DNA from: Pseudanabaenales cyanobacterium
Lineage (GTDB): Bacteria > Cyanobacteriota > Cyanobacteriia > Phormidesmidales > Phormidesmidaceae
NCBI GenBank assembly: GCA_022360135.1
Contig: JAKSDM010000229.1
Location: 1 to 5,677, forward strand
DNA length: 5,677 nucleotides
Direction of reading: 5' to 3'
Part shown: positions 1-3,892 of the stretch, piece after piece
Numbering within the stretch: the first letter of the stretch is position 1
Layout of the letters: every line of letters begins with the position of its first letter
Made by a program: the position numbers and the translations under genes
The notes under the pieces: model-generated
Databases searched by the model: none
The model's input: the letters and a program-made list of their open reading frames with translations, nothing else
Told to the model about the DNA's origin: nothing

Positions 1-159
1 GCCTGTAGGCCCCTGAAACTGGGCTGAGGCTGTATTCGAAATTGTTGTTTGCGCCATTAATGGCGGAGCAGGATGGCTAATGAAACCCAGTAAGTAACTC
101 AACAAAAAACCTACCAGGACAAAACCAGCGTGCTTGAGTAGACACGTTAATAACTTCAC
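1..159 (-). CDS. Exported protein of unknown function, N-terminal fragment
   Basis: An open frame of 53 codons reads leftward out of the window from a GTG at 157-159. The first ATG in this frame is residue 35, inside the signal-like segment, and a TGA lies nine codons upstream of the GTG, so GTG is the most reasonable start. A weak TTAGG sits about seven bases before it. The N-terminus looks like a Sec signal peptide: a positive start (MKLL..K9), a long hydrophobic core at about residues 11-28 (GFVLVGFLLSYLLGF) and a likely signal peptidase I site after LMA (residue 36, before QTT). The following residues, rich in Ser, Thr, Ala and Gln, suggest a low-complexity start to a mature periplasmic or outer-membrane protein. 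No domain is visible before the edge, so the function is unknown. It shares its strand with trpA but is almost 800 bases away, so it is probably a separate transcript. Confidence 0.6.
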   Translation of the reverse strand, partial: MKLLTCLLKHAGFVLVGFLLSYLLGFISHPAPPLMAQTTISNTASAQFQGPTG

Positions 160-445
160 TGAAAAACCTAATAATTCAAGAATTCATAAACAGCAAACGC
201 CCATTTGGAAGGAAAGCCCCTGATGAAATGAGCCTGTCTTCACCCGATTTACACAACTCGGCCGTTTATAGATGCATTCGCTTTGGCCGCACGATTTAGC
301 AATGTTTGGGCTCAGATCCAATAAACAGTTGACTTCATAAAGGGATTCGATTCAAGCATTTGAAAAAAATGAACATCTGAAGACTTCATAACAACGAGTC
401 CTCACAATGTTTTTTCATGCAGCTTGACATCACATTGATTAAGCC

Positions 446-483
446 CTTTAGAACACTCCGATAATTTTCAGGGTGTTCTAAAG
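446..483. repeat. Strong inverted repeat (13-bp stem)
   Basis: The left arm CTTTAGAACACTC (446-458) pairs with the right arm GGGTGTTCTAAAG (471-483) over 13 positions, with one G-T wobble, around a 12-base AT-rich loop. Neither strand has a T run after the stem, so it is not a classical intrinsic terminator. On the plus strand a perfect TTGACA (424-429) lies 16 bases before the left arm, so the arm covers the place where a -10 box would sit. An operator or a structured RNA is therefore possible, but no clear plus-strand gene follows. It could also be a dispersed palindrome. Confidence 0.6.
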
Positions 484-498
484 TCTTAAGTATTTCCC

Positions 499-517
499 TG
501 TGATAAAAGGTAACACA
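499..517. promoter_or_regulatory. Possible protein-binding dyad TGTGnTA-n5-TAnCACA
   Basis: The 19 bases TGTGATAAAAGGTAACACA are symmetric at 14 positions: TGTG.TA on the left mirrors TA.CACA on the right around position 508. The size and shape suit a dimeric helix-turn-helix regulator. The TGTG/CACA ends recall CRP-family sites, but the spacing does not match the usual TGTGA-N6-TCACA form. The site is 340 bases from the nearest real start codon, so its function is uncertain. Confidence 0.25.
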
Positions 518-765
518 AATTCTATTTTTATCCGTAACTTTACCTATATTGAATGGATTATATCACAGACGAGCTTAATAGGAAGAGTATATTTACTTAC
601 AATACAGGGCGGTCTAAGCTTGACTATACTTCACACCCCACACCCCACTTTGCCGAGACATATTCAATCCCAGTGAAAATCGTTATAGCTGTCTCCTGTC
701 TCCCGGCTTCTGACTCCTGTAGCAACTCTGTTCGGCAACAATTTTTGGAGACGTTCCAACGATAT

Positions 766-815
766 GTAAAGACGTTGCAGGCAGCGTCTCTACGAGAAAA
801 TTATCGGGCTTATCC
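766..815. repeat. Palindromic interspersed repeat, copy 1
   Basis: Positions 766-793 form a near-perfect palindrome (GTAAAGACGTTGC, then GCAGCGTCTCTAC) with one mismatch and one wobble in 13 pairs. The GAGACGTTGC-type arm is typical of interspersed palindromes in filamentous cyanobacterial genomes. A non-palindromic tail of 22 bases (794-815, ending TTATCGGGCTTATCC) is shared with a second copy at 3414-3463. Positions 787-815 match 3435-3463 at 28 of 29 bases, so the repeated unit is longer than the palindrome itself. Confidence 0.75.
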
Positions 816-922
816 GAACGGTATTGACTTCTGCAGGACTACCCCGGCGAATTTATCCCCAGGGTTCTTGGAAAACCTAAGAATCTGGGCTGCAATTTTA
901 TGCTTAAGTCAGCGCCATTTGA

Positions 923-946
923 GTCAGCGCCAATGAGGCGATTGAC
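923..946 (-). terminator. Possible trpA terminator hairpin
   Basis: Seven bases after the trpA stop, GTCA..CGCC can pair with GGCG.TGAC (two 4-bp blocks with a small internal loop, 5-base hairpin loop) in the trpA transcript. There is no clear U tract after it, so it may be a weak terminator or only a 3'-end stabilising structure. Its distal arm lies in the second of two direct repeats (907-917, 922-932). Confidence 0.25.
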
Positions 947-952
947 CGATCA

Positions 953-1747
953 CTAAATTAAAGACGCTTTCAATTGGCTGCAGAAGTTGCCAATCTCTGC
1001 TAATCCTTCAGCCGGTGTTCCCTCTGCGAGTCGATTGACAAAGGCGCTGCCTACAATCACGGCGTCTGCTCCCCAGCTCATCAGTTGGTGGGCTTGTTCT
1101 GGCTGCGAAACGCCAAATCCGACTCCAACAGGCTTGTCTGTAACACTTCGTAACTCTTCCAGTAAAGTGTTGACTCGAGTTTGCAGGCTAGAGCGCATTC
1201 CAGTGACACCAGTCACACTCACAAGATAAATAAATCCCTGCGAGTGGGTTGCAATCGCGCGAATGCGTTCCTTAGGGGTTGTGGGCGCCACCAGCAGAGT
1301 GATCTCAACCCCTACCGCCGCTGCGGGTTGGAGGAGCGTCTCTACTTCCTCCAAAGGTAGATCAGGGACGACCAAACCCCGCACGCCAGCTGTCGCAATT
1401 TCTTCTAAGAAAGTCTCAATCCCTCGATTCAGGATTGGGTTGTAGTAAGTAAACAGAATAATCGGAGCTTGGAGCTTTGGGCTAACAGTTTTAACCACCT
1501 CCAGCACGGACTCCAATTTTACCTCCCGCTGTAGCGCCCGGGTCGCTGCCGCTTGAATCACCGGTCCATCGGCCAGAGGGTCGGAATAGGGTACACCCAG
1601 CTCAATTAAATCAGCGCCAGCTTGGTCAAGCACCGGCAATGCCTTGGCCGTTGTCTCCAGGTCAGGATCTCCGGCCGTAATGAAGGGAATAAGGGCGCAC
1701 TGATTGCGATCGCGCAGCATCTTGAACTGCTGGGAAACTGACTTCAT
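953..1747 (-). CDS. trpA: Tryptophan synthase alpha chain
   Basis: This 264-residue protein cleaves indole-3-glycerol phosphate to indole and glyceraldehyde-3-phosphate in the cytoplasm. It passes indole through a tunnel to TrpB in the alpha2-beta2 complex, the final step of tryptophan synthesis. The length is normal and the TIM-barrel motifs are in order: LIPFITAGDPD (19-29), the signature DLIELGVPYSDPLADG (46-61) with catalytic Glu49 and Asp60 at the same numbers as in the Salmonella enzyme, YYNPI (101-105), VPDLP (127-131), the phosphate-binding GVTG (180-183) and GFGVS (210-214), and GSAFV (233-237). The start at ATG 1747 gives the standard N-terminus; no strong Shine-Dalgarno is visible. 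A HIP1 octamer lies inside the gene at 1706-1713. No trpB is adjacent: the gene follows ndhL and DUF3007 on the same strand rather than sitting in a trp operon, which is usual in cyanobacteria. It appears intact. Confidence 0.98.
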   Translation of the reverse strand: MKSVSQQFKMLRDRNQCALIPFITAGDPDLETTAKALPVLDQAGADLIELGVPYSDPLADGPVIQAAATRALQREVKLESVLEVVKTVSPKLQAPIILFTYYNPILNRGIETFLEEIATAGVRGLVVPDLPLEEVETLLQPAAAVGVEITLLVAPTTPKERIRAIATHSQGFIYLVSVTGVTGMRSSLQTRVNTLLEELRSVTDKPVGVGFGVSQPEQAHQLMSWGADAVIVGSAFVNRLAEGTPAEGLAEIGNFCSQLKASLI

Positions 1748-1797
1748 TAAAGAACAACTCGAATTAACTGTTAGAGCAATGGGTTCTAGTTAAGACT

Positions 1798-1827
1798 ATT
1801 ATCAGTCCCAACCGAGACGATGGCTAA
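1798..1827 (-). promoter_or_regulatory. Possible trpA promoter
   Basis: On the minus strand GATAAT (1798-1803) resembles a -10 box (5 of 6). TTAGCC (1822-1827), 18 bases upstream, is a poor -35 (3 of 6). Transcription would begin near 1790, about 43 bases before the trpA start. The 232-base gap (1748-1979) after the DUF3007 gene holds nothing else I recognise, which makes a separate trpA promoter plausible; read-through from ndhL is the alternative. Confidence 0.25.
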
Positions 1828-1979
1828 CACATAGCATACAGAATTCAGGCGCAGGAATGGGAGCGGTTAGCAGCAGGAAGGGCTAAGGCCAATGATTAAG
1901 CGGGGTCAGAAAGTCGATGAGTGTGGCGGAACAGTTCCTAGGACCGTAGAATCCTATCTCCCGCACCCTATTGATGCAA

Positions 1980-2333
1980 TCAAGCTCTAGGGTCATTTTT
2001 GGCTGCCGTGAACTTCTCGCCAACTGCACCTAGTGATCTTTCTCGCTCAATCTCAGCTTCAAGTTCAGCCACCTGTTCTGGGGTTAGTTCCTCTAAGCGC
2101 TTCTGCAAAACCGCCTCTTCATAGTCCTTGAGCTGTTGATTATAGGTCATGTTTTGGGTCAACACCCTAAATAGATAGGTCAACACCCAGCTAATCAAGC
2201 CAATAACCAGAAATACTTGGCTCCATACCCCTGCGGTGAGGGTATCCAATCCGACTAACTGGAGAATTAAAAAAACCCCACCGCCGACCAAAAAGGTTGC
2301 CAAGCCAATGCCAATCACATCAATTCGCCGCAT
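1980..2333 (-). CDS. DUF3007 family small membrane protein
   Basis: This 117-residue protein has two predicted membrane helices (about residues 6-27 and 36-57) with a short glycine-containing turn between them. A charged, probably cytoplasmic helix follows (about 62-100, rich in Glu, Gln and Arg, with EELTPEQVAELEAEIERER), which may form a coiled coil. The arrangement and the N-terminus MRRIDVIGIGLATFLVGG match the DUF3007 family, found in cyanobacteria and, as nuclear-encoded proteins, in plastid-bearing eukaryotes. Its molecular role is not established to my knowledge. The ATG at 2333 is preceded by AAAGG four bases upstream, and the gene begins 18 bases after the ndhL stop, so the two are almost certainly co-transcribed. 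That suggests, by inference only, a link to the NDH-1 complex or the thylakoid membrane. Confidence 0.88.
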   Translation of the reverse strand: MRRIDVIGIGLATFLVGGGVFLILQLVGLDTLTAGVWSQVFLVIGLISWVLTYLFRVLTQNMTYNQQLKDYEEAVLQKRLEELTPEQVAELEAEIERERSLGAVGEKFTAAKNDPRA

Positions 2334-2351
2334 TTGCCTTTGAATATCTCC

Positions 2352-2612
2352 CTAGCCTTGGAGTTGTCGCTTCTTAGGGCGAAAATTCAAAAACGGGCTG
2401 AGCAGCAGCAAGCCCGGAAAAAAGGCGAACACCATACCGTACAAAAAGGTTCGCTCCACAGAACCGGCAATATGCCAGCGAAGGTTCAAGTAGAGAAACA
2501 GCAGAGCTGGAACGACCACCAAATAAGCCCCGCCCAGAGCGAGGTAGAGAATCGCATCCAACGTGAGCTGTAGATTTAAGTCTGATAGGAGCTGTAGATT
2601 CAAATCTGGCAT
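2352..2612 (-). CDS. ndhL: NAD(P)H-quinone oxidoreductase subunit L
   Basis: NdhL is a small membrane subunit specific to the cyanobacterial and plastid NDH-1 complex, which carries out cyclic electron flow around photosystem I, respiration and CO2 uptake at the thylakoid membrane. Loss of this gene in Synechocystis (ictA) impairs inorganic carbon transport. The 86-residue product has two membrane helices (about 20-42 and 54-74). Family hallmarks are AYLVVVPALLFLYL (29-42), GSVERTF (50-56) and FPGLLLLSPFLNFRP (65-79). It is somewhat longer than the usual 70-80 residues because residues 1-16 are two copies of an eight-residue unit (MPDLNLQL, LSDLNLQL) encoded by a 24-bp tandem repeat that includes the start codon. 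No Shine-Dalgarno is evident before ATG 2612. A TTG at residue 17-18 could be an alternative start nearer the family's usual N-terminus. Confidence 0.95.
   Translation of the reverse strand: MPDLNLQLLSDLNLQLTLDAILYLALGGAYLVVVPALLFLYLNLRWHIAGSVERTFLYGMVFAFFPGLLLLSPFLNFRPKKRQLQG
2565..2612. repeat. 24-bp tandem duplication across the ndhL start
   Basis: Positions 2565-2588 and 2589-2612 are adjacent 24-base copies matching at 19 positions; the first 12 bases (GAGCTGTAGATT) are identical. In ndhL they encode residues 9-16 and 1-8. The upstream copy carries the ATG used now; the equivalent codon in the internal copy reads CTA. The differences suggest an old duplication kept in frame. Confidence 0.85.
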
Positions 2613-2906
2613 AAGTTGTTAAGTTCAAAATTGCATATCGCCCTTTCTTATCTTACAGGGCTAAATCAGGGGAACGGGACGGTTAATTATCCGGATTCAG
2701 AAATTGAGCAAGTTCCCCGGGCATAGGATGAACTCAAGTTATTTTTAAGAGAGTGAAACATTTTGCTGAAAACCTTCCCGTACAAGCATTCCTAACCCTC
2801 TGGCTAAATTTTCATGGCAGTTTAGTTGCATAGAACTCCAGTTGGTGGTGGAATAGACAGGGAAAACTAACTCTAGCAGCAACCAGCCGGTAAGGTTTGG
2901 AGTTGT
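2613..2906. other. Divergent intergenic region between ndhL and trnL
   Basis: These 294 bases must hold the promoters for ndhL (leftward) and trnL (rightward). I find no box pair close to consensus for either. The best trnL candidate is TTGCAT (2826-2831) with GAATAG-like text about 18 bases later, which is weak. No ORF, tRNA or long inverted repeat is evident. Confidence 0.5.
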
Positions 2907-3009
2907 GGGGGCGTGGCGGAATGGTAGACGCTACGGACTTAGAAAACTGAGCCTTGATGGAGAAATCTGTCAAGTGAATGCTCTCAAATTCAGGGAAACC
3001 TAAATTTGA

Positions 3010-3070
3010 TATTGGGTAGTGGGTAATAGGCAATGGGTTTTCCCTCACCCCTAATTCCCCAGACCCAATA
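3010..3070 (+). repeat. Heptad array 1 in the intron (P5-side loop)
   Basis: Four consecutive 7-mers, TATTGGG (3010), TAGTGGG (3017), TAATAGG (3024) and CAATGGG (3031), fit a TAATGGG consensus. Pyrimidine-rich text of rough 7-base period follows (3041-3070) and ends in ACCCAATA, the exact complement of the opening TATTGGGT. The array can thus fold on itself as a stem-loop closed by an 8-bp helix (3010-3017 with 3063-3070), which would leave the ribozyme core intact. Degenerate heptanucleotide repeats in a stem-loop are known from Nostoc trnL introns. Confidence 0.8.
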
Positions 3071-3104
3071 CAGACATGGCAATCCTGAGCCAAGCCTTTA
3101 GTAA

Positions 3105-3160
3105 GGTGGAAGGCGGAGGGCGGAAGGGGGAGTAAAGCTTCATCCTTTCTCCTATTCTCC
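3105..3160 (+). repeat. Heptad array 2 in the intron (P6 loop)
   Basis: Four consecutive 7-mers, GGTGGAA (3105), GGCGGAG (3112), GGCGGAA (3119) and GGGGGAG (3126), fit GGNGGAR. Pyrimidine 7-mers TTCATCC (3139) and TTTCTCC (3146) plus TATTCTCC (3153) follow, giving a purine arm and a partly complementary pyrimidine arm. A small hairpin (AGAGC-AAA-GCTCT, 3165-3177) comes directly after. The repeat differs in sequence from array 1, so the two expansions look independent. Confidence 0.75.
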
Positions 3161-3413
3161 GATCAGAGCAAAGCTCTAACTCTTTCATCCTCAATAAGGA
3201 AGGTGCAGAGGCCCGACGGGAGCTACCCTAACGTTAAGTCGAGGGTAAAGGGAGGGTCCAATTCTCAAAGCCGCAATTAGGAAGGCTATATTCAGCTAAT
3301 TGTCTGGCAGCAGCGAAAGTTGCGGGAGAATGAAAATCCGTTGACCGCAAGGTCGTGAGGGTTCAAGTCCCTCCGCCCCCATCTCAAGGTGAATCTGTCA
3401 AGTGAGTCTGAAC

Positions 3414-3463
3414 TTAGAGACGTTTCAGTCAACATCTCTACGAGCAAATTATCGGGCTTATCC
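3414..3463. repeat. Palindromic interspersed repeat, copy 2
   Basis: AGAGACGTTTC..AACATCTCT (within 3416-3439) is a diverged palindrome of the same family as 766-793. It is followed by the same tail (3442-3463), identical to copy 1 except one base. The tail is better conserved than the palindrome, in the same orientation, 2648 bases away. Confidence 0.75.
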
Positions 3464-3500
3464 CTAGTCAACCATTGAACTCCCGAATTTTGGCTAAATA

Positions 3501-3576
3501 CCGGATCAAACCCTCCTGAGGTTGTAGTTAATCCTATCTAGTTTGATCGTCGGCGTCTTAGCGTAGTCGCTAAGAC
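3501..3576. other. Two consecutive hairpins (structured RNA candidate)
   Basis: GATCAAAC (3504-3511) pairs perfectly with GTTTGATC (3541-3548), and the helix can extend by CCG/CGG past a 2-base bulge; the loop is 29 bases. Directly after it GTCTTAGCG (3555-3563) pairs perfectly with CGCTAAGAC (3568-3576) over 9 bp with a TAGT loop. Neither is followed by a T run. They could process or end the trnL transcript, or form a 5' leader structure for what follows. Confidence 0.4.
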
Positions 3577-3655
3577 AATAGTGATACGGGACTACAGGCA
3601 AGCAAAATCATTTGACGTTTGCCGGAAATCTGGTGAGTGCTTATAGGAGTTAATT

Positions 3656-3754
3656 ATGCTATTCAGACAGCGATCGCAATGCAAAAATCGGCAGCAACCG
3701 TCCTACCTGGCGCTGAATTTGTTTAGATATCTTAAGTTAGGGTATTTCAACTAA
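3656..3754 (+). CDS. Possible small protein of 32 residues
   Basis: An ATG at 3656 is preceded by a good Shine-Dalgarno (AGGAG, 3645-3649) at six bases, the best ribosome binding site in the window. The frame runs 32 codons to TAA at 3752-3754. The product is basic and rich in Arg, Gln and Leu (begins MLFRQRSQCKNRQQ, ends LKLGYFN), with no membrane helix. I do not recognise it. The HIP1 octamer lies within it. It could be a small protein, a leader peptide or a chance ORF; without conservation data chance is the more likely reading. Confidence 0.22.
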   Translation: MLFRQRSQCKNRQQPSYLALNLFRYLKLGYFN

Positions 3755-3848
3755 GCAGGCTGGGGCAGTCTTCTGTCCAGGAGTGCATAGCTTTTTCAGT
3801 GATAACCGACAGAAATAGCGCCTAAGCCGACTAAGTATTTTTTCTGAG

Positions 3849-3878
3849 TTAGACTTTTTACATTACCGTCCCTATTAT
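3849..3878 (+). promoter_or_regulatory. Possible promoter of the 451-residue protein gene
   Basis: TATTAT (3873-3878) fits a -10 box at 5 of 6 positions; TTAGAC (3849-3854), 18 bases upstream, is a weak -35. Transcription would begin near 3885, only about eight bases before the ATG at 3893, which would make the mRNA almost leaderless. That agrees with the absence of a Shine-Dalgarno there. Confidence 0.25.
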
Positions 3879-3892
3879 CGTCAACTTCAGTA

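Larger units (their letters stand above)
160..952. other. Long intergenic region without a convincing gene
   Basis: This 793-base stretch separates the exported-protein gene from trpA. It contains a 13-bp hairpin (446-483), a 19-bp dyad (499-517), a palindromic interspersed repeat (766-815) and an 11-base direct repeat next to the trpA end (907-917 and 922-932, AGTCAGCGCCA). Around 637-653 (CACACCCCACACCCC) and 695-720 (CTCCCGGCTTCTGACTCC) it has the low-complexity text common between genes of filamentous cyanobacteria. A 127-codon open frame at 553-936 runs straight through the repeat, has no ribosome binding site and resembles no protein I know, so I do not call it a gene. Confidence 0.65.
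2941..3332 (+). other. Group I intron of trnL(UAA), 392 nt
   Basis: This is a self-splicing-type ribozyme of the ancient trnL family (subgroup IC3 by family knowledge). The core elements are in order: AACTGAGCCTTGATGG near the 5' end, the P-type element TTCAGGGAAACCT (2989-3001), the Q-type element GGCAATCCTGAGCC (3078-3091), the R-type element GGTGCAGAG (3202-3210) followed by CGACGGGAGCTACCCTAACG, and a terminal G (3332). TCAGG and CCTGA form P4. The intron is larger than the 249 nt I recall for Anabaena because two loops are expanded: one between the P and Q elements (about 3002-3077, P5 side) and one between Q and R (about 3094-3200, P6). Both contain 7-base repeats. There is no homing endonuclease ORF; an open frame on the opposite strand (2812-3093) crosses the exon and is not a gene. 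Confidence 0.95.
2907..3381 (+). tRNA. trnL: tRNA-Leu(UAA), split by a group I intron
   Basis: The 5' exon is 2907-2940 and the 3' exon 3333-3381; joined they give an 83-nt tRNA. The acceptor arms GGGGGCG (2907-2913) and CGCCCCC (3374-3380) pair perfectly, followed by discriminator A (3381); CCA is not encoded. The anticodon stem ACGGA (2933-2937) pairs with TCCGT (3337-3341) around the loop CTTAAAA, so the anticodon is UAA and the intron lies between U34 and A35, the position conserved in cyanobacteria and plastids. A long variable arm (GACC-GCAA-GGTC, 3343-3354) gives the class II form expected for leucine. The T arm is GAGGG TTCAAGT CCCTC. It reads UUA and UUG codons. The D loop (GAATGGTAG) is one base shorter than in plant plastids, as in other cyanobacteria. 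Confidence 0.97.
3382..3892. other. Intergenic region downstream of trnL
   Basis: These 511 bases hold an interspersed repeat copy (3414-3463), two hairpins (3501-3553 and 3555-3576), a possible 32-codon ORF (3656-3754), a HIP1 octamer (3670-3677) and a possible promoter (3849-3878). No U-tract terminator for trnL is obvious. The remainder shows nothing I can assign. Confidence 0.6.

Noticed and set aside
52..65. Perfect 14-bp palindrome CGCCATTAATGGCG
   Set aside because: It lies in the signal-peptide coding region, and one such palindrome is near chance expectation for a window of this length.
331..391. Repeated GACTTCATAA (331-340 and 382-391)
   Set aside because: Ten bases in AT-rich intergenic DNA with no further similarity between flanks; not distinguishable from chance.
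553..936. 127-codon plus-strand ORF between the exported-protein gene and trpA
   Set aside because: No Shine-Dalgarno, no recognisable protein, and it runs across the palindromic repeat and other low-complexity intergenic text, so it is most likely a chance frame.
987..1445. Plus-strand frames inside trpA
   Set aside because: Antisense to a complete trpA with all catalytic motifs; no independent evidence for coding.
2334..2628. Other frames overlapping ndhL (plus 2334-2573 and minus 2374-2628)
   Set aside because: Shadows of ndhL, which has clear family motifs in its own frame.
3010..3037. Regular short repeats as a possible CRISPR array
   Set aside because: Units are 7 bases, directly adjacent with no spacers, and lie in a group I intron loop.
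2812..3093. 93-codon minus-strand ORF
   Set aside because: It lies across the trnL 5' exon and the first half of the intron; its reading simply reflects the complement of structural RNA. It is not a homing endonuclease.
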